From NCBI GenBank assembly GCA_029961685.1, contig JARWKL010000012.1, forward strand, positions 15,671,227 through 15,735,226: a stretch of 64,000 nt of DNA, written 5' to 3'. The translations under genes were made by a program, and so were the position numbers. Below the pieces are notes generated by a model. That model saw only the letters and a program-made list of their open reading frames with translations, was not told where the DNA came from and ran no database searches. Shown here piece after piece: positions 32,273 to 45,105 of the stretch. Positions within the stretch are counted from its first letter, which is position 1, and every line of letters begins with the position of its first letter. The DNA comes from Aristolochia californica (lineage: Eukaryota; Streptophyta; Magnoliopsida; Piperales; Aristolochiaceae).

Positions 32273-33312
32273 CTACTGGCCTTGAGAGAACTTCATGGCC
32301 CTAAATTTCATGGTCATCTTGCTAGAGTCCCATTTGACTTCCTCGATAGTAAGCAACCATTGCATGCCACAGACTATGTCAGCGCCCTTGATAGGTAGAA
32401 ATATAAAATCAGCCACCATATTAGCACCTTGAATCATAATGACACGTCCACTGCCTTAGAAGAGCACTGAATTCTTATTCCTTCTCCATCCATAAAAGAG
32501 AACATGACAATCTGAAAGATACGGAATCCCAAATTTTTGGCAACCTTGCGACAAATAAAGTTATGGTGCTACTGCAGTCAAGGTCCGCATTGCATGCCCT
32601 TTGACCTCTCCTTCCAATTGCATAGTATGAGGTTGATAAATGCCAAAAGGAGCATGAAGTGAAACTTTTGAACTCGGATCTTCTGCCTCAACAATCTCAA
32701 CAAGAGTCATGGAATCAGCCTCATCTTCATGTTCATCCAAAAGGTACATCTGAAATCGTTTGCACCGATGTCCCAACACAAACTTCTCATCACAATTAAA
32801 GTGTAAACCTTTGCTATGGCATTCCATGTCCTCCAACGTGAATCTCTTGAAGGGGTGTCTAGGAGTAGCTGTATTCATAGAAGTAGACTTTGCCATAGTG
32901 GGAGCAATGGTTGACGATGGAGCTAGGAAGGACCTTCTAGGGCGAGGATGGAGCAAGGCAAGTTTCTCCTCTTCACTTAAGCACGATAGATAGTCTCTAC
33001 AAATGACTTCAGATAGAAAACTAAAACTTCAATAAAAATTTCAGGCTTTAGGACTCCAAGAAAACCTCCCAGATGATTATGCTCAGTCTATTGAACGTGT
33101 TAGTAATACGTTCAAATTCTGCTTGATACTCCTTAATAGAACTTGTCTGGTTCAATTTGGCAAGAAGTGAATTGAAGTCTTGATATTATGTGGGTCTTAG
33201 TTAGACACATAGAGCTTGAGCAAAGCTCGACCAAGTGATGAATGGTTTGATTCAGTTATGTCATTGAAATCAGAGGTGGGCATCCCCTTAAGATGGAATG
33301 AAGCTAGTAATG
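32065..33312 (-). pseudogene. Gypsy P: gag C-terminus, zinc knuckle and protease region
   Basis: About 32880-32740 reads FKRFTLEDMECHSKGL followed by CDEKFVLGHRC, the plant Gypsy zinc-knuckle style CxxC-x4-H-x4-C. An acidic stretch and HAPFGIYQPHTMQLEG lead into the protease start (about 32600). Stops follow near 32560. The gag core upstream (33300-33000) is in broken frames. The upstream half continues at 35687 after insertion E. Confidence 0.75.
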
Positions 33313-35681
33313 TGTTGATTTCAGGGACAAGACATAAATACAAGAGCTCTCAAGGGAAGGAGAGAAGAGAGGAATTCTAGCTCTTGGGAGAGAGGAGAGA
33401 AGAAACCAAAGGAGAAAAGGAAAAGGAAAAGAGAGGTGTATGGATAAATTTGAGCCAAAAGGAAGAGGCATGAATGCTCTACCCCATGCCTTGAGGTAGT
33501 ATTTATAATTGTGTGAAAGTGTTTAAAACAACTAAAATGCCCTTAAGGCTACATGCTTCAAAAGGAAAAAGACATAAGAGGACATAAACCAACTTGCATA
33601 ATTATAATTTTATGCCATCTCTATGTAAGCTCTCCTTATTTACTAGCCATGCCACCCCTACACACATGGGTGTCTCTTAACACTCCTCCTCAAGCTGGTG
33701 TTTGTAACTTCACTTGCAAATAATCTTGGTCAAGAAAATTGTGTGTTTGAAAAATTAATTTTGATTGCCTTGCTTTGACTCATCTTGTTCTAGTTCACAT
33801 CTTGCTTGTAATCTTCATCTTGTATCCCCCTTACTTGGATATTCTTGCCACATAATATTTGATTACCACAACACATGGAATTATTCATTGTTGGTTACCT
33901 CTATCTTGTACTCCTTATACTTCTCCCCCTCTAGTTGGGGATCTCTTTGTTCTTTACCAAGAGATTACTTGCACAATATTATGGTGAGAGAAGAAAAACG
34001 CTCCTAGTCTTACGACAAAACTCCATACACCAGTTAAAAAGATCATAATCTAAAACACACTCCGCTCAATTTCAAAGGTGGAAAATAGCCCAACTTTAGG
34101 GCACAACAAATAGGTTACTCACTTTTCAATGGTAACTCAAACACAAATCACCTCTTGGGTGCAGATAAAAGACTTGACTCAAATTGGATGTTGGGTACAC
34201 TCCTATACTTTTAGGTAGTGGGTCTATAGGCATTGATCTAAAGTGATTTCAACAAATACCAATTGAAGAAAGTACTTTGAGGAACTAAAGGTTTGAATTC
34301 ATACTTCCTAGTAAGGAGGTATTTTTAGACCAATACAAGGATAAAAAGTGACTAAGTTTGACTCAGGAGGGAGATAAAAAAAAAACCTTCTATGAAGATA
34401 ATGATTGAGGAAAATTCAAAAAATATCTTCAATAAGAAAGTTTTGAGATGTAACTTAATAATGGAAACTTTCTAAAAATAGACTTATCTAATAAGGCAAT
34501 TACTTTTTAACAAAAATTGAAATTTTTGCAAAGCAAATATTCAAGAGATAGTTTTTGGAATGAGAGAGATTTTAGGACATTAAAATTTAGAATTTAGAAT
34601 GAGCAAGCAAGAATTTCTAATTCAAAATTTTCAGACTTTGTAAAAAAGGGAAACTAAACTTATAATGGAAAAGACTTCTCTTATGGAAACTAATGTACAA
34701 TGAGATCAAACAAAAGAAAATTTTAAGGAGGAAATGATACTCAAGTTAGTAAAATCTTGAGTAGATTTTGAAAACAAATAGGAAACTTAATCAATATTAG
34801 CAACTCAAAAAGTGAAGCATAAAATTTTGCTTAGATTCTGATTTTCACATGCAATAGGATACTAGCATGACCTTTGATTCTTCCAATGTGGATATCTCTC
34901 TCCAAAAAATCAGATTGAGAAGCGGTTTATTGGGACACAAAGTAGACTCACATAGATTTTATTTGAGATATAATTATTAATATAAATACTCAATAATTTT
35001 GGTACGAACTGTTAAGGAAGTTGAGGCTCTCTATTGCTACACCAAACTTTTCTACTACTTGACCTTTGCTACTTCATATGTGTCAATTTCTCTTTCTATA
35101 AAAATCTGATTTCAATGATTCTTTTTCAGTTAGAAAATAGAATCAAATATCTTTAAAAATGTATATAATTTTCTATATGAAACATATGATAAAAGAGTGA
35201 CCTTTTTTAGTTAGAAAATAGAATCAATTTTCTTCTTCCTCTTCTTCCTCAATTTCTTCTCCATCTTCCTCACCTTTTCCATGTAAAATATTTTCTTGCT
35301 CTACTACCATATTTATTTATAGGGATAAGACATAAACAAAAGATATCTCAAGGGAAGGAGAGAAGAGAAGGATTCTAGCTCTTGGGAGAGAGGAGAGAAG
35401 CCAAGGGAGAGAAGGAAGAGGAAAAGACAGAGAGGTGTATAGACGAATTTGAGCCAAGAGGAAGAGGCTTGAATGTTCTACCCCATGCCTTCAGGTTGTA
35501 TTTATAGTTGTGTGCAATTATTTACAATGACTACAATGCCCTTACGGCTACATGTTTCATAAGGAAAAAGACATAAGAAGACATACACCAGCTTGCATAA
35601 TTACAATTATATGTCATCTTTATGAAAGTTCTTCTTATTTACTAGTCATACCACCCTTACACACGTGGGTGTCTCTTAACA
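33313..35681 (-). mobile_element. Non-coding LTR element E inside Gypsy P
   Basis: Minus-strand element. LTRs are 33313-33682 and about 35310-35681, both starting TGTTAAGAGACACCC on minus. The polypurine tract is at 33683-33697 and a mutated primer site GCTCTACTACCA (plus) at 35298-35309. The TSD is TAATG (33308-33312) and CAATG (35682-35686), one mismatch. The 1.6 kb interior has no ORF. It repeats the A-family modules on minus (about 35215 down to 34860), despite LTRs unlike those of A. Confidence 0.82.
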
Positions 35682-35686
35682 CAATG

Positions 35687-36312
35687 TTTGTTGGCAATCC
35701 TTCTTTCCATGAAAAGAAACAAATTGCTTGGCCATATAAACCCATTCAATGGGGTCTTCCTCTAGCTTCTAGCATGGAAACTCTAACCTAGTCATTCATG
35801 GTTGAATAGCCCCCAATCTTATTGGGTCCAGAATTTTCATGAACACCTGGCGGGTAAGAATGATTGCTAGGAATGTTGTGTAGCCTATGTAGATTCGGGA
35901 TTGTGGAAGGGAAGGGGTGTGTAATGAGGTGGTATGGATGTGGGCAAGGGAATTTTTGGTTGATAAGAAAGGTGGAGTGGACAACTGTGTAAATGGATGA
36001 TGTGTCGTAGGGGTTGGAAATATGGGTTGTGTAGATTGTGTGAGTATAGATTGAGGAAGGGAATTGGCTAGAACGGATAAAAGAGGTTGTGGTGGGGATC
36101 ATTGCCAAAAATAGATCGAGACAAGGATTTTTTCTACATATCAAGGTGGAGGGGAAACCAGAGGTCTGGAAATTCATTCTTCAGCCAGTGCTTGCACAAG
36201 CATTGCAATTTGATCTACCAAGGTGATTTTCTGATCACTATGACGAGAAGTTGAGGCAATGGCATCTTGTTCTTGGTCCATTTCCCTTTCCATCACGTTT
36301 TTGTTCACCATG
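35687..36312 (-). pseudogene. Gypsy P gag N-terminal half
   Basis: The ATG at 36312 lies 44 bp inside the LTR and starts MVNKNVMEREMDQEQDAIAS, a typical plant Gypsy gag start, with a stop near 36178. Downstream frames are broken. About 35750-35690 reads GLYGQAICFFS, matching the W/Y-x-x-KAEQFF region of gag. Confidence 0.65.
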
Positions 36313-36355
36313 GCTAAATGTTCCAATGATAGTTGCTTTGATAGGAACACAAACG

Positions 36356-36738
36356 TGTATTAAATTTAAGATCCCATGATTACAACCTCGAGCAAAGTAA
36401 GAGAGGGAGAGGAGAAGAAAAGAAAAAGAAAAGAGAAGAGAGAAAGGAGGTTATAGAATTGTATCCTAAACCTCTCGCTAGAGCTCAATTTATAGATCGA
36501 TAAAGCTACAATATTATAATTATGCCCCAGGAACTTAAACTAAATACATCAATGTCATCTCTATGACATGACTCTTTATTTACCATCCTGCCATTATTGT
36601 GTGGGCTTATGGGCTTTCTCCTTGATCTATGGGCCTTGAGCCTTTTTTTCACATCTCTTGGATGTGTGGGTCTTCCTTGGTCTTATGGGCTTGAGCCCAT
36701 CTTCTAACACACTTGGATGTGTGGGTCATCTTCCAACA
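36356..36738 (-). repeat. F-type LTR shared by two elements
   Basis: 383 bp. In plus orientation it starts TGTATTAAATTTAAGATCCC and ends TTCCAACA. On its low side it is the 5' LTR of Gypsy P (degenerate primer site about 36335-36350). On its high side it has a polypurine tract and the conserved 3' internal modules of a non-coding element. The U5 half resembles B LTRs (CTCGAGG...TCATGGG...CCTAAATT). The U3 half resembles A and G LTRs. Confidence 0.7.
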
Positions 36739-39105
36739 CTCCCCCTCAAGTTGGGGGTAAGAGAACATCATGAATGTCAAGCCTTATGCAAACGGTGTAA
36801 AGGATCTTCCCATATAAAATGGTTGTCCATCATATCTTCCAACACTCCCCCTCAAGTTGGTGGTCTCTTGGTTCTTTACCAAGAAAACTAGTTGGCATAA
36901 TATAAAAGAGAGTAAAATCACTCCTAGTCCTAAGACTAAGCTTCATACTCTAATCAAAGGTCATAGTCAAAAATGCTTTCTGCTCAATTTCATAGGTGAA
37001 AGAGTAGCCCTACTATGGGGCACGAAGTCTACCCACTTTCTCAAGGTAGCTAACAAAAACATCTATGGTGAATAATAGACTTGACTCACGCTAGATGGTG
37101 GGCACACTCCTATCCTAAGTAGGTAGTCGGTTTATAGCCATTGCATAGCACTGTAGTAATAAACTCCTCCATCCCGGTGTCCTTCCGCAGGGCACCGACT
37201 CTCAAATGGTAGGAGTCAAAATGCCAAATAAGGGGGATAAGGGGTAATCATCGGAAGATAATATTTTGGGGCTACCATGTGCCTTCTTCTTCATCAGAAT
37301 AACCAATGCTGATAACAGTCAGCAACCAAGAAGTCCTTCAATAATAATGTCTTAGTCAGAGAGACATAATAGCAGCAGTGGATATGGGCTAATGCCCAAA
37401 TAACACGTACCAAATAATGAAAGTCCTTAATAAGTACACATGAAATAATCCGCAACGAGTCCATCCTTCAATAAGGAGAATGTGCACCAAATAATAAGCT
37501 AGAGCCGAGTAATAAGCTGCTGGTAAAAGATGAAGTAAGAAAGTAATTTTCAAGCCTTGGTAAACATCAAGTCGAGAGATACTTATCCTCTTAGAATTGG
37601 CAAGGGCTAATAATCAACTCTAGAAAGAATAGATTAACTACAAGGTCAAGGTCACCGAAAATATTTGTGAATCACCTTATCACTAAACTTAGCTCGAGAT
37701 GTCCTTCCTTGCTAAATTGATCTAGCCTGAGTTGACGATGGGCTTAGGTCAATTTTCTATCTCAATTTTTCATCCACTAGTTAACGAGGCTAATAACTTC
37801 ACAATACCTCAAATATCAATTGGCATAATTAGTTTAAAAAGAACCAAACCAAATCAAAGAGCCCAAGTAAGTGACAACTTGAACCAACTCGGCTCAAGGA
37901 AGAATCTGAGCCCAATTATTGACTTTAGTCAATTAATCATGCACTTAATTAAGGAAACTCTTGGCTGGCCAAAAATCATATATTTCTTTATCAAAAGGAT
38001 GATAATCAAATTATCCACCAAATAATGATCTTGAGAAGATTTTTCATAAAATTAGCTACTTTCAAATATAAATAAGGAAACTTTCCCTTGTATTATCCAC
38101 CACTTACAAAAAAATCAATATTTTCTTTCTTTAATACTCAAGGATGTCAAATTAGATTCTTGTAATCTTTTCAAATCACCAACAAAATCTCACAAAATTC
38201 GTGGCTGGCCAAAAAGGTTCATAATTCAGAATAGAAACACTTCTTCTCTTTTACAAACAAATCAAGGAAAGTTTCTAAAAATAAGATGATCTTATAAAGA
38301 TTATTTCCAGATATTTTTAGTTAGAAAACAGAAACTTTCCAACAGTAGATCATGGAGATACTTTCCTGATATATTTTTATCAATAACAACAACTCAAAAT
38401 GAAGCAAAAAAATCGGCTTAAATCAATTTTCACATGCAACAAGATACCAACATGACCTTTGATTCTTCCAATGCAAATATCTCCTTAAATATGGATCAAA
38501 TTGACATAAAAGTTTCTGCTTATGAAACTATAATTAAATAAATTTTAACCAAGTATGACTTCACTTCATAAAATATACTTCTTTTGAGATAAATAATCTG
38601 TTATATTTTGGACTCGATAATATGGCCAAACTGAGTACTCTTTCTCATTTGGCCAGCATGACCATTGACTCTTCCAAGATCAGTATCTTTGTATAGAAAA
38701 CTCAGATTTAGAATTGGTTCAATAGGTAAGAAAATAGACTTACAGATATTTCTTTTGATATATAATTTTCCATATAAATTATCTTTCTTGATAGCATAAA
38801 ATGGCTCAAAATTTGAAGCTTTCTGCTGCTACACCAAACTTTTCGGCTCCTTGACCATTGTTGCTTTAGATGTCGATTTCTCTTTCTAGAAAAATCTGAT
38901 CTCAAAGATTATTTTTGAGTTAGAAACTAGACTCAAATATATTTCCAATGATTTATTTTTTTCTATATGTAACATATGATAAAAGAGTTAAAAAGCTAAT
39001 GAAATGCATGAATTGGTAAAGAAGACTAAAGGAAAAATGAGAAACTCCTCTTGTTTCTTTTTCTTCTTCTTCTTCTTCTTCCTCCCCTTCTTCTTGATAT
39101 TGAGG
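36739..39105 (-). mobile_element. Interior of a non-coding LTR element (F/A type)
   Basis: From the polypurine tract (36739-36755) upward on minus it has the 3' internal segment, the GAGTGATTTTACTCTC block (about 36905-36925) and the hairpin block (about 37165-37200). AT-rich filler follows, then the repeat modules (38640-38945) matching A1. A primer-site-like TTGATATTGA is at about 39093-39104, followed by the L-type LTR. Its two flanking LTRs (F and L) are unrelated, so the unit is either recombinant or two overlapping elements. No ORF is credible. Confidence 0.6.
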
Positions 39106-39311
39106 ACAGTGAGAGAGAGAGATCAAAGAAGAGGAAATGAGGATGGTAAAGGGGGAGATAGAGAATAGAGAAGGAGAGAAAGAGAGATAGAAGAGGGAAA
39201 CAATAGAAAAAAGTGAGAGTGACATGAGAGAGAGATTAGGGTGCCAAAATCTGGCCCTCATTTAGCATTTTTTTCTCCTTCTATTACATTTCACAAGAAA
39301 GAGTGCCAACA
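39106..39311 (-). repeat. LTR-like unit L, copy 2
   Basis: About 206 bp, GAGAGA-rich, matching 15070-15265 in order, including CAAAATYTGKCCCTC and TCYTTYTATTACATTTCAC near the end. It ends at AGTGCCAACA. Confidence 0.5.
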
Positions 39312-39324
39312 TAGCATACCTTGA

Positions 39325-41563
39325 TGTTGAATTCTAGGGTTTTGTTGATTTTCAGGTCTCCTTGAATCACATCTTCGGTAAAGAAGAGAAATAAGAAAGG
39401 GGGAGAACATTACGGTTATGGACTTAGTCCAAACCCTCCCCCTTAAGCTCTATTTATAAATGATAAAAGTAAAATTTTATAATTACACCCTTAACCCTAG
39501 TAAGAGTGAAGAAGAGACATAAAACATATACTAATTACATCAATGACACCCAAATTATATCATATCTTCCAACACTTCCCATCAAGCTAGGAGGTAATGG
39601 CAATGATCCCTTCTTGAAACAAATAACATACATATAGTAATAATCTCCTCCATCACGGTGGCCCAAGGATAAGTACGAAACCAGGCATAGACACTCAAAG
39701 GGTAGAAATGGGTGAAAGAACATCAGTCAAAACCAACCTCAAATGATTATGAACAAATATAGTGATAATAATCTCTAAAATGGGTAATACTTGTCATTCA
39801 AAAAACAAAAATAAAAAAAAAACCAAAGGTACCAATAAAAAATTTCAATGGACTTAAAAACACCCATATATGTAAAAACAACCAAACAAAGTTCTCCAAA
39901 ATGGGTTGGCCAAAGGGGTAAGTGAGAGTCAAATAAAGGATGATAGGAGAAAGGCTGGCAATTAATAAGAGGGTAATGGGTAATGATAAGGAAGATAAGT
40001 TGAAGAAGCCAGGGTCATCATGTGCTTTATTTTCCTAAGTAATTCAAATCTCTATCATATGAACCAATGCTGACAACAGTCAGCTAACAATGAACCCCAA
40101 GGCAAGCAATTGAGTTCATAATAATGTCTCAATCAAAGATACAAAATAACAACTGCGACATGTACCAATTATGCAATTGTATAACAACAAATAATTGTAA
40201 AATAATGAAAATTCTTAAGAGTACTAAGGACTCATGAATTAATTTGCAGCGAGTCCATCCTTGAATAAGGAAGTTATGCACCAAGTAATAAGCTAACAGT
40301 AATCCAAGATAATAATCAAGCCAAAGTCAAGCCATAGAAAATAGTAGATAGCAGATAGCAGCTTTGACAGTGAGTAAGTGAATCAAGCTGAGTCACAAAG
40401 AAACCAATCACACCGTGTCAAGAGATGAGTCGGTGTCACACCAATGTAACCGAGTCAATACCAAAATACAATTATCAGACCAGTATGTATGACTCGCTCA
40501 ACAGGAATAGTGGGAGTTAGTGGTGTATCTAGTCCAATCCGTCATCCCCCAGGGAAGAAAAGCCTGAACAAGAGCAGCTCGTTGGCCATGTTTCGGGTAG
40601 AGGAATACGATGCGATAATTGAATTCTACTAGGCCCTATTTCTGGTGCAATCCAACTCAAATGATCCCACATTGCACAACATTCTGGACCGGATAATTAT
40701 GCCCAAGTCGATCTCAAAGTATGGGCAGCATTGGAAGGGAGTCGACTACCTAATCTTCAACACCGTAGGACTCTAGAAAAATATTCTCATATTCTACTTG
40801 GCAGCGGCAGCAGCAACATTAATCTTCTTGATGGTCATGCTTGGCATGGCAACAACAAGGAGATATATGAAAAGGAGCAAAAACTACAAAGAATGGTTAA
40901 CACCATGACTGTTAAATCGTAGAGGCAATGGGGAAACATAGGCAAAAAACATGAATGGAATGGGCAACAGTAATAATCCGAGCAGATAGCAAGATTGGAA
41001 TTCTAAAACTCATAACTACGAGTCCTGAAAATAAATATTCCGATACCATGCTGATTTTTAGGTCTCCATGGATCACGTATTCGGTAAAGAAGAGAAGGAA
41101 GAAAAGGGAAGAAGAATAGGGTAATGGACTTAGTCCAAACCCTCCCCCTTAAGCTCTATTTATAAATAATAAAAGTACAATATTATAATTATACCATTCA
41201 CCCTAGTAAGAGTGAAGTATAGACAAAAAATATAAAATAAGTACATCAATGACACCCTATTTACATCATATCTTCCAATAGGTTTAATCCATGGAAAAAT
41301 TGGTTTGAGAATAAAAAAGGAAGAAGAGAAGAGAAGATGACATGGAGAAGGAGAAGGCAATAGCACAAGTTGAGGAAAGAAAATTTAGCGGTCGAAAGAG
41401 AGAATGAGTTTTATCCCCTCCCCCTCTCTTTCTTATTTATATAGGTGGAGCATGGGTGCCTTAATACATAAGAATAAAAAAGAATTCTTAAAGTAACCAC
41501 TAATTATAGCTTATGCCACTCACTCTCATAATTACATAGAATACCATTCAAACTACTTCAACA
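39325..41563 (-). repeat. Copia J 3' LTR, split by element I
   Basis: 39325-39342 plus 41286-41563 make an LTR of about 296 bp, TGTTGAATTCTAGG...TTCAACA. A polypurine tract (CTCCCCTTCAAGCTGG on plus) follows at 41564, and then RNase H coding. Its interruption by I is marked by a perfect TSD. Confidence 0.75.
39343..41280 (-). mobile_element. Small non-coding LTR element I
   Basis: 1938 bp with LTRs of 232 bp (39343-39574 and 41049-41280), a primer site CGATACCA (plus) at 41041-41048 and a perfect TSD GGTTT (39338-39342 and 41281-41285). The polypurine tract copy is CTTCCCATCAAGCTAGG. LTR ends resemble G1 (TGTTGATTTT). Total size is between TRIM and LARD classes, with no ORF. Confidence 0.85.
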
Positions 41564-43075
41564 CTCCCCTTCAAGCTGGAGAAAAAACATTAAATAATCC
41601 CAGCTTGGAGAAGGTACCTGTGAGTGACTTTGTAGCTATAGTCTTTGTGAAGATGTCTGCCAATTAATTATTTTAAGGGATATATTGCATAGATATTATT
41701 TCAGCTAGAAGTTTTTTCTCGTATGAAATGATAGTCCATCTCAATGTGTTTGGTTCTCTCATGAAAGACTGGGTTGATCGCAATATGGATAGCTTCCTGA
41801 TTGTCATAGTGTAGCTGTATAGGCTTGGTTATTCAAAATTGAAGCTCAATCATGAATGACTTTAACCGTAAAAATTCACTTACTGCAAGCATCATAGCTC
41901 AACATTCCGTTTCTACACTTGATCTAGCCACTTCATTTTCTTTTTTGCTTTTTTAGATGACCAGATTGCCCCCAATAGTTGTACAGTAACCAGAGGTAAA
42001 ATTTCTATCATCAGGAGACCTAGCCCTATCAGTATTAGTAAAACCTTCAATTTTTGTATGACCATGATATTTATATAGCAGCCCTTGACCTGGAATTTTC
42101 TTGAGATACGGAAGGATTCTTTCCAACGCTCCCCAATATGATCGTTGAGGTTGATGCATACACTGGCTGATAACATTGATTGAATAGGAAATATCTGGTC
42201 TTGTGACTGTGAGACAGATCAGGTTCCCAACTAACCATTGAAACAGACCAACATCAACATTACTACCAGTTCCTCCACACAACTTTACATTAGGTTCAAT
42301 AGGTGTGTTCGCAGGCTCATCCAAGCATTCTGGTCTACTTCAACAAATCAAGTATGTACTTCCTTTGTGATAGGAGTATACCAAGTCTAGATTGAAGAAC
42401 TTCAATCCCAAGGAAGTACTTAAGAAGATTGAGGTCCTTGGTTTGGAACTCCTTCTTAAAGTCCTTCTTTACTTGTTGAATGCCACAAAGGTCACTGCCC
42501 GTAATAACAATATTATCCACAAATACCACCATAACAATGTTACACTTAGAGGAATTTCTAGTAAACACTGAGTCAACACTCTCACACCTCTTCAACCCAA
42601 GTTTTGTAATCACAGTGGTAAATTTATCAAACCAAGCCCGCGTAGACTGTTTCAATCCATTTATCCAGCCTACATATGTTCTCCTCCTCTACCACATAAC
42701 TAGACGGTTCCCACATGTAGACTTCCTCAAAGACTATACCATTCAAGAAAGCATTCTTGGCATCTAACTGAAATAACTCCCATTTAAAATTGGCTGTGAG
42801 AGAAAAAAGAACTATGACCGAGTTCATCTTGGCAACAGGAGAAAAGGTTTCATGAAAATCAAGATCGAAAGATTGAGTATAACCTTTAGCAACCAATCGA
42901 GCCTTGTATCTAACAACTAAATTATCTGGATTATACTTTAGGAGATGACCCATTTTCACCCGACTACCTTTTTTCCTAGTGGAAGAATGGCCAAATGCCA
43001 AGTGGAATTGTGGTACATAGCCTGAATCTCTTGTGAATATGAGATAGATAAGTTTTATCTCCAGATTTAGCACAC
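41564..43075 (-). pseudogene. Copia J RT and RNase H
   Basis: Minus strand. RT starts at about 42960 with YNPDNLVVRYKARLVAKGYT, then FHETFSPVAKMNSV and LDAKNAFLNG. After a break comes KQSTRAWFDKF, then a damaged YVDD palm (VVFVDNIVITG), then QTKDLNLLKYFLGIEVLQS. RNase H pieces follow (YLKKIPGQGLLYK, DDRNFTSGYCTTIGGN), down to about 41700. Multiple frameshifts are present. Confidence 0.85.
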
Positions 43076-43270
43076 AATGTTTGGCTCCATAGGTGTATCT
43101 ACAGGTTCAGACCCCAAGCATTCTAGCTTCCTTTAGAACAACAAGAGCATACTTCCTTTGAAACAAAATTATACCATAGCTAGATTGAATAACTTCTATA
43201 ACTAAAAAATATTTGAGTAGACCAAGATCTTTGGTTTGAAATACATCATTCAAATCCTTCGTAACTTGCT
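43076..43270 (-). pseudogene. Extra Copia RT fragment
   Basis: Minus strand reads VTKDLNDVFQTKDLGLLKYF, the same RT segment as 42480-42360 in J but diverged, followed by KYALVVLKEARMLGV. It is a second Copia copy joined upstream of the RT N-terminal part of J, so the domain order is scrambled. Confidence 0.75.
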
Positions 43271-43620
43271 TGTTAGAAGATGTAGACAAGCTTGGGTGTC
43301 ATTGATGTAATCATTCTATGATCTTTGTCTCTTATTTACTCCTATTTGTACACTTGTAATTATTATTTTATTGGCATCTATAAATGAAGCTTGAGAGGGA
43401 GGATTAGAATACAAGTTCACAACCCTAATCCTCCTCTCTTTCTCTTCTCAACGTGCTCACTCTTCTCCTTCATTCTCAATCGTCTTCTCCTTCTCTCTTC
43501 TCTTCTCCTCTCTTCTCCTTTCTTCTCCTCTCCTTCCTCCTATCTCCTCCTCTCCTTCCTCCACTCCTTCATTATCTTAAAGTTGAAGACCCTAACGGTA
43601 TAAAATCCTAAAAATTAACA
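43271..43620 (+). repeat. Lone 5' LTR K with primer site
   Basis: TGTTAGAAGATGTAGAC...AAAAATTAACA, about 350 bp, followed by TGGCATCAGAGCAA (43621-43634), a one-change primer site. It contains a long CT-rich stretch (43420-43570). No matching 3' LTR was seen. 43621-44470 is the presumed leader, with no ORF. Confidence 0.7.
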
Positions 43621-44474
43621 TGGCATCAGAGCAATAGCTTCAGGATTCCATGATCAAGTTTCGGTGTAAATGCTGGACTCTACCTATCTTGGTTTGTGCT
43701 AGAATGACTTGGGAAAGCTAAGTATTTCTTCCCATTTTTTCTTGGTTCTACCTCAATCTTAATGTTAGATTTATGATAGATGACTTTCCTTCAAAATTTA
43801 TGTTTCTTTCATGAATTTTATGAGTAAAAGTTCAAAGTTCTCTTATTCCATGCAAGTTGAATTATTGGTTTATGAGAAGACTATCATAGTAGTGTTTCAT
43901 ACAGCCTTTTTTTTATAAACATATGGTTTGTTAATGATATTATGATTGGAAAACCAATGGTTTAATCTATTACTACTGGGTGAAGTTTTTTCATACACCT
44001 GCATTGAATTGATGTAATATCAAAATGATGAACTTGCATCCTATCTCGTTCTTCATTGCATGCAGAGATTTTTTTTAGCTCAGGAAATTTGTATTAATTC
44101 CAACAGCTTGAGATTCCTTTTCTGAAGCCTCTCTAAACTTAGCATCTTGGTATGGTGTCTCCTCTCTTTGGAAACAATTTCTTATTCAAAGATGTGACTA
44201 ATTAAGTCAAGATCTATCATTAGAAAGTTTATGTTTTTAATAAATAGAATCTGGAGAGTATCCCAGATAAAATATTTTGAGACTTATTTTTCTAGAAAAT
44301 TTCTTTTGATGAACCGATATCTTGATCAAGTTAAAGATAGGCACTACTTTTAATATATACACTTACCAAAAAAGACTTACCTTTCTTTGTTGTTGCTCTT
44401 TCCTCATAACTTGTTTTAATGACTCCTCTTAGACTTCCATCACAATAATAGGATATCATAATCCTTAGGATGAG

Positions 44475-44744
44475 GAATATCGATGTCTTGAAACTGTCAC
44501 AAGAAGAATATGTGAAGGTGCTAAGCAGGTTCAACATGAATGATGCAAAACTAGCCTTTGCGTAGTCACTTTAGGCTATCTAAGGAGCAGTCACCTTCTA
44601 TAGAGCAAGAGCGAGCCCACATGGCCAATGTGCCTTATGCTTCTTCTATTGGAAGTCTCATGTATGATATGGTGTGCACTAGACCAGACATATCTCATGT
44701 AGTGGGAATTGTGAGTAGATATATAAGTAATTCGGGTAAACAAC
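44475..44744 (+). pseudogene. Copia D RT C-terminal fragment (part 1)
   Basis: Plus strand in shifting frames: LKLSQEEYVKVLSRFNMNDA, then HFRLSKEQSPSIEQERAHMA and VPYASSIGSLMY, then CTRPDISHVVGIVSRYISN. This is the RT connection region of a Tnt1-like Copia. It is cut at 44744 by C' and continues at 49069. Confidence 0.85.
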
Positions 44745-45105
44745 TGTTATACACGCAATAAAATTATTATTTTAATTATTTTTCTTTAATTTACTTTATT
44801 TTATTTCAGTTTTAAGCCATAAGGGTATTTTTAGAATATTTCATTTATAGGGGTATTTTTGTAATATTTTAACTTAAACCTTGTAAGGGTCAACCCTATT
44901 TAAGGGGTAAGAGTAATGAGAAAGACAAGCATTGATTTTAGATTAAACAGGGTTTTGAGTTCTCCTCAATGAGCTCAGGGGCTTGCGTTCTCCTTAACAA
45001 ACCTAGGGTTTTCAAGCTTCCCTTTGGCTTGATTATCATCTTCCTCGTCTTCCTCCCTACGAATCCATGTGTCAGATCCGGGGCTACAACAACTGGTATC
45101 AGAGT

